Of a stretch of DNA of 64,000 bases, positions 1 to 8,403 are shown one piece after another (within the stretch, counting starts at the first letter, position 1; each line of letters starts with the position of its first letter). A program made the translations under genes and the position numbers. The notes under the pieces were generated by a model, which was not told the origin of the DNA, did not search any database, and was given only the letters and a program-made list of their open reading frames with translations. This DNA comes from Nocardia salmonicida NBRC 13393 (GTDB lineage Bacteria; Actinomycetota; Actinomycetes; Mycobacteriales; Mycobacteriaceae): contig NZ_BDBR01000004.1 of the NCBI RefSeq assembly GCF_001613085.1, forward strand, positions 62,001-126,000, in the 5' to 3' direction.

Positions 1-381
1 GGTGTCGAAGACAAGTGTGTATCCCGCGCCGTCGTCTTCGTCGACGAAGTCGAAATAGGCCGTCACCACGCGCCGGACCTTGTTCTCGTACCCCGTGGTC
101 GTGCGGAGCGCGTGACGGATCCCATCGGTCATCTGGTCCAGATAGCGTTGCAGGACAGTGGAATACAGGTCCACCTTGCCCAGAAAGTGGTCGTAGAGCA
201 CCGGTTTGCTCACCTGCGCCCTGATGCTGATCTCTTCCATGCTGGCGCCGTGGAAACCGTGATTCACGAAGACGTCACGCGCGGCGTCGATGACGACCTC
301 GCGACGCCGCGCACGGGCGACGCCGCGTGCTGCGCGGGGAGAGATGTGCATGTTCCCCACGTCGCCGCGCATGACGGTCAT
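1..381 (-). CDS. TetR-family transcriptional regulator (C-terminus beyond left edge)
   Basis: The first ~127 residues of a TetR regulator read leftwards and run off the window. After a short arginine-rich start comes the typical DNA-binding helix-turn-helix: RREVVIDAARDVF, then GFHGASMEEISIRAQVSKP and the recognition region VLYDHFLGKVDLY. An in-frame TGA lies just upstream of ATG 381; ATG 372 is the alternative start, and neither has a strong ribosome binding site. The ligand-binding domain is not visible, so the effector is unknown. It lies 46 bp downstream of an SDR gene on the same strand and may be co-transcribed with it. Lcp genes in Gordonia are controlled by TetR proteins, but nothing here links this one to lcp. 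Confidence 0.85.
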   Translation of the reverse strand, partial: MTVMRGDVGNMHISPRAARGVARARRREVVIDAARDVFVNHGFHGASMEEISIRAQVSKPVLYDHFLGKVDLYSTVLQRYLDQMTDGIRHALRTTTGYENKVRRVVTAYFDFVDEDDGAGYTLVFDT

Positions 382-427
382 CGGGCTGTGCTCGATCCGT
401 CAGCCCGAGTCGGTGACGGGCAGCCGA

Positions 428-1171
428 TCATGCTCGCCACAGCTGGCTTCCCGACCGGGATACGACGATATTGGGGACGACAGCATTGGCGGACAGACGA
501 GTGATGGCCAGTACCAGTTCCGCGATGTCGCCGGTGGTGAGCATCGCCGCACGGTCGAGCTCCTCGCGCTTCCACGCCGTCATATCGGTATCGACATAGC
601 CGGGTGAGATGGCTGTCGCGCTGACACCGTTCGCGGACTCCTCCAGCGAGATGGTTTCGCAGAGGGACACCAAAGCGGCCTTCGAGGCCCCATAGGCGGC
701 CAAGCCCGGCTCGCCGGCGACACCGGTGATCGAGGCCAGCGCAACGATCTTCGCACCTGTGCCGGGGTTGTCCTTCGCCGTCTCGCGCAGCAATGGCAGG
801 CAATGCTGCACCAGGGTCAGGGGACCCCGGACATTGATGTCGAACATGCGGTTGTAGCTGGAGGCGCTCATGGTCGCTACCGGTCCGGCGGTGCCGGTGC
901 CCGCGCAGTGCACCAACACGTCGAGGCGACCGAACCGGTCGGCGTGGACATCGGCGAGCCGCTGTAGCTGCTCGGAATCGTTCATATTGGCGATCACGGT
1001 CTCCACGTCGACGCCGTGGTCGTTGCGTAGCTCTTCAGCGGCGCTGTCCAGCACGGCTTTGTCGCGAGCGGCGAGCGTGAGGTCGTAGCCGAGTTCGGCC
1101 AGGCGTCGCGCGACCTCGGCGCCGATCCCGCGCGAGCCGCCGGTGATCAGGGCGCACCGTCGATTCGTCAT
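428..1171 (-). CDS. short-chain dehydrogenase/reductase (SDR)
   Basis: A 247-aa classical SDR, expected to be an NAD(P)-dependent oxidoreductase of an alcohol or keto substrate. The cofactor motif TGGSRGIG sits at residues 10-17, the NNAG-type motif is degenerate (HCAGTG near 89-93), catalytic Ser is near 147, and YGASK places Tyr160 and Lys164. The reading frame is open 147 bp further upstream, but that extension is arginine-rich and lacks protein character, so ATG 1171 (MTNRRCALITGG) is the likely start. The substrate cannot be read from sequence. It is followed at 46 bp by the TetR gene. Confidence 0.85.
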   Translation of the reverse strand: MTNRRCALITGGSRGIGAEVARRLAELGYDLTLAARDKAVLDSAAEELRNDHGVDVETVIANMNDSEQLQRLADVHADRFGRLDVLVHCAGTGTAGPVATMSASSYNRMFDINVRGPLTLVQHCLPLLRETAKDNPGTGAKIVALASITGVAGEPGLAAYGASKAALVSLCETISLEESANGVSATAISPGYVDTDMTAWKREELDRAAMLTTGDIAELVLAITRLSANAVVPNIVVSRSGSQLWRA

Positions 1172-1555
1172 CACTGCGCCGATCCCGCGCCGGGAACCTG
1201 CGACAGTCCCCCACCGAACTTCGCCCCGCCGGGCGGTGTCGGCATCACGTCGACGATGACAGCGGACATCTTTGACTCTCCTCGCGCGTCGTCGCCGACC
1301 GTCGGCGACAGCGTCCACAAGTTAATCACGATTCTCTTCAAATCGGAACGCCGGTCGAGGGCCGAAAGCGAGACGCATCGTCGCGAGTTTACGGCACTAT
1401 GTTACGTGGTGTTCCCAACCACGGTCCTGCCGCCACTCGGTGGACCGCAGCCCTCGGACCGATCGGCTGGGCGACGAAGCGATTCAGGCCCGACACTCTT
1501 CGCATGTGCCTCTTACGGCAGTGTTTGCGAATCGAAATCGGCTACATAGGGCGAG
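1172..1555. other. gene-poor stretch, no convincing gene
   Basis: Open frames here have poor protein character on both strands. The DNA looks less GC-rich than its surroundings. The promoter of the leftward SDR gene must lie in its left part; no clear operator was seen. Confidence 0.4.
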
Positions 1556-1819
1556 GTGCGGCGCGCAACGGCCAGGGCGAGTCGTCCGGTACCCCGTGAC
1601 CCCTCCCAGCTAAGTTACCGACCATACATCGATCGCCGATCAGTGCTGCGGATCGCCGGTTCGGCCCTACTCCTGAGCGCATGCCCCAGCCGAAAGGCTA
1701 GTAACAGTGCAGTTCAGAGCGATATTTCGACAGATCGACACACCGTCCCACCCTTCGAACCCGAGCGATTGCAAGGCGCAAGTCCGCAGAACGTAGACAC
1801 CGCGCCGAACGCCTGTTAA
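1556..1819 (+). pseudogene. possible lipoprotein or Tat-lipoprotein stub
   Basis: An 87-codon frame whose middle reads like the start of an exported lipoprotein: a twin-arginine-like IDRRSVLRIAGSALLLSAC, with lipobox LLSAC, followed by a Ser/Thr/Pro-rich linker and then a stop. No good start codon or ribosome binding site precedes the signal-like part, and the 43 residues before the lipobox cysteine are longer than normal for this type. No catalytic domain follows. It may be the leftover 5' end of a decayed exported enzyme, a real small lipoprotein of about 60 residues, or chance. Confidence 0.25.
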
Positions 1820-1911
1820 GTTACTGCACATTCTAGTCCGTCTCGACGAGGCACATCGAGTGCTCACGAGGCGGTCTAGAGGTCTGAGTGTGCTCAATGA
1901 GGAGTCATGTC

Positions 1912-3153
1912 ATGGATAGTCTCAATAGGCGTAACGCGCTGAAGGCCGGCGGAATGCTCGGCGTCGCAGGCGCTATCGGATTGGGTGCGACCGCACGGGC
2001 CGATCCGTGGACGTGGTCGCCAGAAGGATCGATAGCCGGATCCGGAGCCGGTGTCGACCCGTTGACGGTATGGGATCCCGAAGCTGACGAACTCGTCGCG
2101 GGACTCATCGACCGCGGCGAAGTCCCCAAGATCAACGAGTTGTTGCGGACCTGGACCAGGAACGGTCAGGCACTGCCTGCCGGTTTGCCCACGGAGTTGC
2201 GCGACTTCATGGAGTACGCCCGCCGACTGCCGCAGTGGACCGATCAAGGCAAATTGGATACCGCGATCGCGTTCAACAAGAAGCGCGGACTGTATCTCGG
2301 GGTGCTCTACGGGTTCGCCAGCGGCATGATGAGCACCGTCATCCCGAAGGAGGCGCGGTCGGTCTATTACTCCAAGGGCGGCCACGACCTCAAAGACCGC
2401 ATCACCAAGACCGCGAAACTCGGCTATGACATCGGTAGCGCGAATGCCTACACCCCTGACGGGGAGATGATCGTCACCTGCGTCAAAACCCGGCTGGTGC
2501 ACGCGGCGGTGCGCCATCTGCTGCCGCAGTCCCCGCACTGGGTGAACTCCGCGGAGGAGGACATCCCGATCAGCCAGAACGACATCATGGTCACCTGGCA
2601 CAGCCTGCCGACGACCGTGATGAAACACCTCAACTCGTGGAAGGTGCCGATCCCGGCACACGAATCGGACGCTTTCCTGCACTCCTGGCAGGTCGCCGCG
2701 CACCTGCTGGGTGTCCGCGACGAATACATCCCCAAGTCATGGCCCGACGCCAATTCCCAAGCGGCGCAGATCCTCGATCCCATCCTCGCGCCGACGCCGG
2801 AAGGCGCCAAGCTGGCCGATCGGCTCCTCAGCCTGGGCGCCAACATCGATCTGTCGATTCTGAGCAAGCCGGTACTCGGCGCGTTCACTCGTTTCCTGCT
2901 CGGCGACAAGATCGCCGACGGGCTCGCGATTCCGAGGGAACCGGTCTGGGATCCCCTGCTCCAGGTCGCTTGGGGTCCGTTCATCGCCGTGCGCGAGGGC
3001 CTGCTCACCGTCGTCCCGCCGCTCGAGGATCCCTACTGGCTCCTCGACGAATTCCTGCGCAAGGCCGCCCTGATCTATCTGGCCGAACTGCGCCTGCCGA
3101 TCAGCATCGAACTCCCGATGATGAACCGCGACATGAGCAAGCCGCCGCGCTGA
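1912..3153 (+). CDS. lcp: latex-clearing protein Lcp, Tat-exported rubber oxygenase
   Basis: Heme-b rubber oxygenase that cleaves the double bonds of cis-1,4-polyisoprene outside the cell to aldehyde/keto oligo-isoprenoids. ATG 1912 was chosen because GAGGAG (1899-1904) lies 7 nt upstream; ATG 1888 in the same frame has no such site. The 413-aa product starts with a Tat signal (LNRRNALKAG then a hydrophobic stretch ending ATARA). The family core is well kept: DRITKTAKLGYDI gives Arg163, Lys166 and Thr167, and KTRLVHAAVRHLL gives His197 and His202, each one residue off the numbering of the Streptomyces K30 enzyme (R164, K167, T168, H198, H203). Conserved WSPEGS-, NKKRGLYLGVLYG and SGMMST stretches are also present. 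A small secreted-protein gene follows at 68 bp. Confidence 0.95.
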   Translation: MDSLNRRNALKAGGMLGVAGAIGLGATARADPWTWSPEGSIAGSGAGVDPLTVWDPEADELVAGLIDRGEVPKINELLRTWTRNGQALPAGLPTELRDFMEYARRLPQWTDQGKLDTAIAFNKKRGLYLGVLYGFASGMMSTVIPKEARSVYYSKGGHDLKDRITKTAKLGYDIGSANAYTPDGEMIVTCVKTRLVHAAVRHLLPQSPHWVNSAEEDIPISQNDIMVTWHSLPTTVMKHLNSWKVPIPAHESDAFLHSWQVAAHLLGVRDEYIPKSWPDANSQAAQILDPILAPTPEGAKLADRLLSLGANIDLSILSKPVLGAFTRFLLGDKIADGLAIPREPVWDPLLQVAWGPFIAVREGLLTVVPPLEDPYWLLDEFLRKAALIYLAELRLPISIELPMMNRDMSKPPR

Positions 3154-3221
3154 CACGTCGGCGAAGTTCTCCCACGAACCCCATTTCCAGGGAGTTCCTA
3201 CTCCCTAGCAAGGAGCACGAC

Positions 3222-3500
3222 ATGCGTAACACCCTTCGTATCGCCGCGGCCTCGGTCGCGGTAGCCGGCCTCGTCGGAACCGCAGCGGGCACGGCAGTAG
3301 CCGAGACAGGCTCGTCGGGAGCCGACGCGGGCTCGGCCGCGGCCAACTCGGCCGTTCTACTGGCCGGGCAAGGTGACATCATCGGATTGATCGTCCTGCT
3401 CGGGGTCACTCCGTTCCAGATCCTGACCGGTGGAGTCTGCGACCTGGCGACAGCGGCAGGTTCGGCCAGCCCGTGCACGCCGGGAGCCAAGCACTACTGA
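3222..3500 (+). CDS. small secreted protein downstream of lcp
   Basis: A 92-aa protein with a clear Sec signal peptide (MRNTLRIAAASVAVAG to about AVAE, residue 33). The start is fixed by AAGGAG at 3210-3215, 6 nt before ATG 3222. The mature ~60 residues are Ala/Gly/Ser-rich, with a hydrophobic stretch (IIGLIVLLGVTPF) and two cysteines (VCDLA, SPCTP) that could form one disulfide. I do not recognise the family. It lies 68 bp behind lcp on the same strand with its own strong ribosome binding site, so it may be co-transcribed, but a role in rubber use is only an inference. It could also be one of the small exported proteins common in Nocardia. Confidence 0.8.
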   Translation: MRNTLRIAAASVAVAGLVGTAAGTAVAETGSSGADAGSAAANSAVLLAGQGDIIGLIVLLGVTPFQILTGGVCDLATAAGSASPCTPGAKHY

Positions 3501-3550
3501 AAGGCTCTTGTCTCGAATTGCGCGACAGTGCAGTCGAACGCACAGATTCA

Positions 3551-3784
3551 ATGCCTTGGACGCCGAAACCGGTAGCTGCGTCCGGAGTTCGCGAGGTGCT
3601 CGACTACTTCGGGAAGTGCCCGTCCTGCGGTTATCCGGCGCGGGCCAGCACGCACACCGTCTATTACAGCGACGGGTCGACCACCGCGATGGTAACCGGC
3701 ATATGCGAGTCACCCTGCGGTTGGTCCGGACCGGTCGCCCTCACCACGATGACTGATCGCCGCCGGTTCGATCAGCAGGATTGA
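3551..3784 (+). CDS. small zinc-ribbon-like protein
   Basis: A 77-aa protein with two cysteine pairs, CPSCGYPA and CESPCGW, about 30 residues apart; this spacing suits a zinc ribbon. The frame is open upstream to 3473, overlapping the previous gene, so ATG 3551 (MPWTPKPVAAS) is preferred, though its ribosome binding site is weak. The middle (THTVYYSDGSTTAMVTG) looks like beta-hairpin sequence. No function is known to me; such proteins can bind nucleic acid or act as small structural domains. A strong hairpin follows 35 bp after the stop. Confidence 0.6.
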   Translation: MPWTPKPVAASGVREVLDYFGKCPSCGYPARASTHTVYYSDGSTTAMVTGICESPCGWSGPVALTTMTDRRRFDQQD

Positions 3785-3818
3785 CGGCACACCGACGACG
3801 TGATGCCGCGGAAACCGG

Positions 3819-3858
3819 TTCGGCGCATCGGGCGTGAGCACACACCCGATGCGCCGAA
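3819..3858 (+). terminator. stem-loop, likely terminator of the lcp region
   Basis: An 18-bp stem with one mismatch (TTCGGCGCATCGGGCGTG pairing with CACACCCGATGCGCCGAA) closes on an AGCA loop. It begins 35 bp after the zinc-ribbon gene. There is no T-run, which is common for terminator-like hairpins in high-GC actinobacteria. Confidence 0.6.
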
Positions 3859-4029
3859 TCCGTTACCTCCCACCATGATCCGGTCCCCTTCTCCGGCGGG
3901 CAGCCTCGTCGGCCACGCCGCGCGCCTGTCGAGACGCGCAGGCAATGTCGCCCGATGTCGCGGCACCGCAATGTAGTCGGACTACGCTGACCGCCATTGC
4001 CGCCCATCGATGCATTGAGGGGATCAAGC

Positions 4030-4731
4030 GTGACCAGCAGCGAATTCGCGTACACCGGGTGCGACAACCTGGAGGCGATGACCGAAGCGGTCAACTACAA
4101 CAAGTTTCTGATCGACTGCGTAGATAAACATGTCACGTCGCCAGATCTACGCATACTCGACTTCGGCGCTGGTAGAGGCACCTATGCCGATATGTTGGCC
4201 GAGCGTCGGATCATCCCGGATTGTCTCGAACCCGACGCCGAGTTGCAGAAATTGCTGCTGTCGAAGGGCTACAAGGTCGTCGATTGCGAGGCCGAGCCGT
4301 CCGAATCCGAACTGTACAGTCTCATCTATTCTTTCAACGTTTTCGAGCACATCAAGAACGACCAGGAAGCGTCGGAACACCTCACCTCGCTGTTGCGGCC
4401 GGGAGGGACGCTGGTGATCTATGTGCCGGCGCTCGAGATGCTGTTCACGTCCATGGACACGAAGGTCGGGCACTACCGTCGTTACCGCCGGACCCAGCTC
4501 AATCGCATACTGCGCAACGCCGGGCTGGAGATCGTGGAGTCGCGCTACTGCGACCCGATCGGCTTCTTCGCCACCTTGGCGTACAAATTCGCGGGCAGCG
4601 ACGACGGCACGATCAACACGCGGGCGCTGAAGCTCTACGACCGGGTGGTGTTCCCGCTCAGCAAGCTCCTTCAGGTCGTCACCGGCAAGCTCTTCGGGAA
4701 GAACATCCTGGTCGTCGCCACGAAGGCCTGA
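4030..4731 (+). CDS. class I SAM-dependent methyltransferase
   Basis: A 233-aa methyltransferase. Motif I is ILDFGAGRGTYADML, the acidic motif II end is CLEPDAEL, and SFNVFEHIKND followed by LLRPGGTLVIYVPA matches motifs IV and V of class I enzymes. The tail has a tyrosine/arginine-rich segment (GHYRRYRRTQLNRIL) seen in sugar- or lipid-type methyltransferases. GTG 4030 is preferred because GAGGGG lies about 7 nt upstream; ATG 3997 in frame has no such site. The acceptor is unknown. The gene stands alone and ends at a bidirectional hairpin. Its base composition appears lower in GC than its neighbours, a hint of later acquisition. Confidence 0.85.
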   Translation: MTSSEFAYTGCDNLEAMTEAVNYNKFLIDCVDKHVTSPDLRILDFGAGRGTYADMLAERRIIPDCLEPDAELQKLLLSKGYKVVDCEAEPSESELYSLIYSFNVFEHIKNDQEASEHLTSLLRPGGTLVIYVPALEMLFTSMDTKVGHYRRYRRTQLNRILRNAGLEIVESRYCDPIGFFATLAYKFAGSDDGTINTRALKLYDRVVFPLSKLLQVVTGKLFGKNILVVATKA

Positions 4732-4737
4732 CCGTCG

Positions 4738-4766
4738 CCCTCGTCGCCCGGCAGTGGCGACGAGGG
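4738..4766. terminator. bidirectional hairpin between convergent genes
   Basis: A perfect 11-bp stem (CCCTCGTCGCC / GGCGACGAGGG) with a 7-nt loop lies between the stops of the methyltransferase (+) and mycolyltransferase (-) genes, so it can end both transcripts. Confidence 0.65.
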
Positions 4767-4780
4767 TCGACGCGGTCGGC

Positions 4781-5815
4781 TCAGTTGGTCCGGCTGCCGA
4801 GCGACTGCGCCAGGAAAGGCCAGGAGGATCGCAGGTCGTCTTCCCAGTATCCCCACGAGTGTGTGCCGACGGGACGCTCGTCCAGCGTGACCGGAATGTT
4901 CAACTCGCGCAGTCGGTTGGCGAGGTTCACGGTGCAGAAGTGCACTGCCGCTTCGATGGGGCCGCCGAACGCGATCTGAACGGGGAGCGGGATCCTGCCG
5001 TCCTGGACACGGGGGTCGGCCGGTGTGTCGTGGGGTGCGCCGGGTATGCCGGTGCCGGTGCTCAGATAGACCTCGGTGCCTCGTAGTCCTTCCGCGTTGA
5101 CGAGCGGATCATTGGCTCGCCACAGCGGGCCGTTGCGCGGTCCCCACATGTTCTCGATGCTCTGGCCGCCGCCCCAGTTCTCCACCGTGATCTTGACGAA
5201 CTCCTGGCCGATGGGGTCCGACGTCTGCGCGCAACCGCTGTAGGAGGCCACGCTGTTCCAGAAGCCGGGCTTGGCGATCGCCAGATTCAGCACCGATGTG
5301 CCGCTCATCGACACACCGACCACAGTGCGGTTTCCGTCGGCGCGCAGGAACCCCTCGATGACCGAGGGCAACTCTTCGTTGAGGAACGTCTGCCATTTGT
5401 TGCGACCGAGCACGGCGTCGTCGCGCACCCAGTCGGTGTAGTAGGAGCTGGCGCCCCCGACCGGGGTCACGACGTTGACGTCCTTGTCTCGAAGGAAGCT
5501 CACGGCGTCGGTCTGCGCGTCCCAACCGCTCTGATTCGGGCCACCTTGGGAGCCGTTGAGCAGGTACATCGTCGGCCGCGGGTTCGCGGTGTCGGCAGCA
5601 CGGATGACCTGCAACGGGATCGGTTTGTCCATCGCCGGAGAGAAGACGGTCACCAGTTGGCGCCTGTCGTCGATGTCGACCGCCGAGACCACCCGCGCGG
5701 CGTCGGGTGCGGCGACCGCGACATTCGCGGGCAGCGCCAGACCTGCCAGGGTCAGCGCGCTCACCAACGCCGCGTGCACCCTCGCCGTACGGATCGATCG
5801 CCGTGTTCTTCTCAC
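4781..5815 (-). CDS. secreted mycolyltransferase (antigen 85 / esterase family)
   Basis: A 344-aa exported alpha/beta hydrolase of the trehalose mycolyltransferase family, which moves mycolic acids onto trehalose or arabinogalactan at the cell envelope. GTG 5815 has GAGAGG about 8 nt upstream. The signal peptide ends near AVAAP (residue 37). Family landmarks follow: LLNGSQGG and GWDAQTDA, then VVTPVGGASSYYTDW, the nucleophile elbow GVSMSG (Ser169) and the C-terminal catalytic His in HSWGYW (about 319), matching HSWEYW of Ag85. The gene is alone on the minus strand between a hairpin and a PhaC-like gene. Which mycolyl acceptor it prefers cannot be told. Its presence implies a mycolate-bearing host. 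Confidence 0.92.
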   Translation of the reverse strand: MRRTRRSIRTARVHAALVSALTLAGLALPANVAVAAPDAARVVSAVDIDDRRQLVTVFSPAMDKPIPLQVIRAADTANPRPTMYLLNGSQGGPNQSGWDAQTDAVSFLRDKDVNVVTPVGGASSYYTDWVRDDAVLGRNKWQTFLNEELPSVIEGFLRADGNRTVVGVSMSGTSVLNLAIAKPGFWNSVASYSGCAQTSDPIGQEFVKITVENWGGGQSIENMWGPRNGPLWRANDPLVNAEGLRGTEVYLSTGTGIPGAPHDTPADPRVQDGRIPLPVQIAFGGPIEAAVHFCTVNLANRLRELNIPVTLDERPVGTHSWGYWEDDLRSSWPFLAQSLGSRTN

Positions 5816-5958
5816 TGACAAAACCTCTCGTCTACCGGGTGCACTGTCGAGGCAGTGCGGGTCACCCCACGGTCGACGTGAGGCATGTAGAGAGGTTCGG
5901 GCTGCCCCGGCCCGCGGTTTGGTGGAGGGCGGAAATTCTGCCGATCCGGGTACGGCGA

Positions 5959-6993
5959 TCAGCGGCTGAGGAACTCCTCGATCGCGGGCCAGGTCGTATC
6001 GGCTGCCGACACCATGCCCAGGTGACCGCCGCTGACCTCGACGAATTCCACCTCGGCGGCGTTGGGCAGCACCTCGAGGCCGCGGCGCACCGAGGCCGCG
6101 GGCACCACCACATCGCTGCGGCTGCCTGCCAGCAATACCCGGCAGGTGACCTTCGACAGCTCGATCACCAGGTCCGACCGCAATCGGATCGAACCGCTCG
6201 CGAGTTCGTTGCGCAGCACCAGGCTGCGGTAGATCTGCCAGTACGAGCGGCCGGGGTAGCCGGGCATGGTGGCCATGAATCGGTCGGTCGCCTCCATCTT
6301 GGCCAGCGCCTCGGCGTCGAAGGCGTTGCGGGCCAGGTATATCGGTTTGGCGAGCTCGCGGTCGAAAGCCTGGATCCGGAAGCCCAGCCGCACGAATTCC
6401 CGCGGGATGCCGCCCATGACCTTGGTCGCCACGGCCATCTCCCGACCACCGGTGACCTTGGCGACCAGGCGCAGCGGGATCAGGAACGCGGTGCGGGCCT
6501 GGTCGATCGGTGCAGCCAGGCAGGTGATCGAGGCGATCGGCAGGTCGGCATGGGAGGCCGCCGTCAGCAGGGCCAGCACACCGCCCAGCGACCAGCCGAT
6601 GATGTCCACGCCGCGGCCGTCGTGTGCTTCGGAGACTCGCGAGATCGCCTCGGGCAGGATGTCGTCGGTCCAGTCCTCGAGACCGAGATCGCGATCGGCA
6701 TAACCGAATTCGCCGTAGTCGATGACGTAGGGCTGCCTGCCCTGGTCGAGCAGATAGCGCACCAGACTCTGTCCCGGACGCAGGTCGAAGCACGCTGTGG
6801 TCACCGCGAGCGGCGGCACGAGCAGCACCGGATTACCCTTCGCCGACGTGGCGCGGTCGTAGCGTTTCAGGTGGCGGTGCGCCCCGTCGTACACCGTCGT
6901 CGACGGTGCGGGGCGGTAGGACTCGAGTCCACCACCGAACGACACCGACCACACATTGCGCACCGCGCGCGGCAGCTCGGCAACGATCCCCAT
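5959..6993 (-). CDS. alpha/beta hydrolase, PHA-synthase-like (copy 1)
   Basis: A 344-aa alpha/beta hydrolase with the layout of PhaC-type polymerases or depolymerases: LLVPPLAVT oxyanion region, YVIDYGEFGYADRD, nucleophile elbow GWSLGG (Ser135), and C-terminal His in GGHLGMV. True PHA synthases use GxCxG, so the serine suggests a hydrolase or acyltransferase (inference). ATG 6993 has AAGGGG about 6 nt upstream; the frame is open to 7041 without a good start. A clear paralogue sits at 23817-24884. A palindrome (7051-7066) lies 58 bp upstream in the presumed promoter. Substrate unknown; a polyester, triglyceride or mycolate ester is plausible. Confidence 0.8.
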   Translation of the reverse strand: MGIVAELPRAVRNVWSVSFGGGLESYRPAPSTTVYDGAHRHLKRYDRATSAKGNPVLLVPPLAVTTACFDLRPGQSLVRYLLDQGRQPYVIDYGEFGYADRDLGLEDWTDDILPEAISRVSEAHDGRGVDIIGWSLGGVLALLTAASHADLPIASITCLAAPIDQARTAFLIPLRLVAKVTGGREMAVATKVMGGIPREFVRLGFRIQAFDRELAKPIYLARNAFDAEALAKMEATDRFMATMPGYPGRSYWQIYRSLVLRNELASGSIRLRSDLVIELSKVTCRVLLAGSRSDVVVPAASVRRGLEVLPNAAEVEFVEVSGGHLGMVSAADTTWPAIEEFLSR

Positions 6994-7050
6994 CGGTAAA
7001 CCCCTTACTTCACCAGTCACTGCCTGTCGGCAGACCCACAATCTTCATAT

Positions 7051-7066
7051 CTTACCAGTGAGTAAG
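7051..7066. promoter_or_regulatory. palindromic operator candidate upstream of PhaC-like gene
   Basis: CTTAC-CAGTGA-GTAAG, five-base arms around a 6-nt centre, lies 58 bp before the start of the leftward hydrolase gene. The layout resembles TetR operators, but no regulator gene is adjacent. Confidence 0.45.
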
Positions 7067-7074
7067 TTCTTGCT

Positions 7075-8403
7075 TCATGCTGCGCGATGAGCCCTGCTCG
7101 CCGTGCGTTCCGTGCCGTAACCGGCCGTCGAGGCCGTGATGGGGCGCCCGAACAGGACCCGCAGCGCGGCGAGCGCGAGGGCGCCCAGACCCCGACGACC
7201 CGCGGGGAGCGCGAGCACACTGCGCACCGTGCGGGTTTGCGACGGCGTCACCGCTACTCCGGCGAACCGGTCGTTGAGCCAGTTCAGGCTCAACGGTGTC
7301 GACAGCGGAAGCAGGGTGAGGTGTTCGCTGGCCCGGTCACGCAGGTAGGTCACGTGCGCGCCGTGCTCGCGATAGCGCTGCACGAGCGCGTCGATATCGG
7401 CCACCGAGATGATCTGGTCGTGCACGGCCTGCACGACCAGCAGCGGCACCGCGGGCGCCCGGTCGCCGAGCGTGAGATCGGCGAAGACAGCCAGCATCGC
7501 TTCCATCGCGAGGAGCTCGGCGATGGGGGTACCGCTGTGCCGGTCGACGTTGTAGCGAGCCAGCCGCACTACCGCGGCGGCGGTCGTCGACTGGGCGGCC
7601 TTGTCGAGCACCGCGCGACCTTCGTCGCTGAAATGGGTGGTGACGAGCTCCTCGAACGCCGGATACACCCGGCGCAGCGCGGCGACGACGAGTGTCGGCA
7701 GTCCGGCGTGCAGGCCGCCGTTGAGTCGATGGAAGGTCGAGACCAGATCGCCCACCGGGGAACCGAGCACCGCACCGACGATGTCGAGTTCGGGGGCGTA
7801 GGTCGGCGCCATTTCCGCGGCCCATGCCGTGGCCAGCCCGCCGCCGGAGTAGCCCCACAAGCCGACCTGCGCCGACGGGTCGAGCCCGCCGGGTTCGAAG
7901 GCCAACGCGGCGCGGATGCCGTCGAGGGCGCGGTAGCCCGGTTCGCGTGGCGCTCCCCACGCGCCGAGCATGCCCTCGTGATCCGGGATCGAGATCGCCC
8001 AGCCCTTGGACAGCGCGTCGACGAAACACAGGAGCTCCACGTGCGCGAACGTGCCGATGGCGCGGGAGCCGCGCTGCAACGAATAGGAGGGAAAAGCACG
8101 CGGCGAGATGGCGTCGATCGCGCACTGGAAAGACAGCAGGGGCGCACCGGGTGCGACACCGCCGACCGGCGCCACCACAGTGGTGACGGATGCCTCGGGC
8201 ACGCCGTTGAGATCGGTCGTGCGATACAGCAGCTGCCACGCCTCGACCTTCAGCCCGATCAGACCGAACGCGGCGAGTTCGACCGGTCGCGAACGCAGGA
8301 TCGTGCCCTCGGCGAGGCTCTCGAATCCGGGCCGGGGCGCGAAGAACGGATCCTTGTCCGGGAGCACGGCCTTCGTGGGCGCCGGCCAGCTTTCGGGCCT
8401 CAT
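7075..8403 (-). CDS. lipase, LIP family alpha/beta hydrolase
   Basis: A 442-aa protein of the secretory-lipase (PF03583-like) type: DPFFAPRPGFESLAEGTILRSR at the N-terminus is typical, as are IPDHEGMLGAWGAPREPG, nucleophile elbow GYSGGG (Ser186) and a late His in ASEHLTLL. No signal peptide is visible, so it is probably cytosolic, unlike secreted family members. It should cleave acylglycerols or related esters. ATG 8403 overlaps the stop of the AurF-like gene (ATGA), so the two are translationally coupled and probably act in one pathway under the operator at 9396-9414. Confidence 0.85.
   Translation of the reverse strand: MRPESWPAPTKAVLPDKDPFFAPRPGFESLAEGTILRSRPVELAAFGLIGLKVEAWQLLYRTTDLNGVPEASVTTVVAPVGGVAPGAPLLSFQCAIDAISPRAFPSYSLQRGSRAIGTFAHVELLCFVDALSKGWAISIPDHEGMLGAWGAPREPGYRALDGIRAALAFEPGGLDPSAQVGLWGYSGGGLATAWAAEMAPTYAPELDIVGAVLGSPVGDLVSTFHRLNGGLHAGLPTLVVAALRRVYPAFEELVTTHFSDEGRAVLDKAAQSTTAAAVVRLARYNVDRHSGTPIAELLAMEAMLAVFADLTLGDRAPAVPLLVVQAVHDQIISVADIDALVQRYREHGAHVTYLRDRASEHLTLLPLSTPLSLNWLNDRFAGVAVTPSQTRTVRSVLALPAGRRGLGALALAALRVLFGRPITASTAGYGTERTASRAHRAA

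Noticed and set aside
4781..6793. One 670-codon leftward frame covering the mycolyltransferase and more
   Set aside because: Its first half is out-of-frame shadow of the PhaC-like gene; the signal peptide and ribosome binding site put the true start at 5815.
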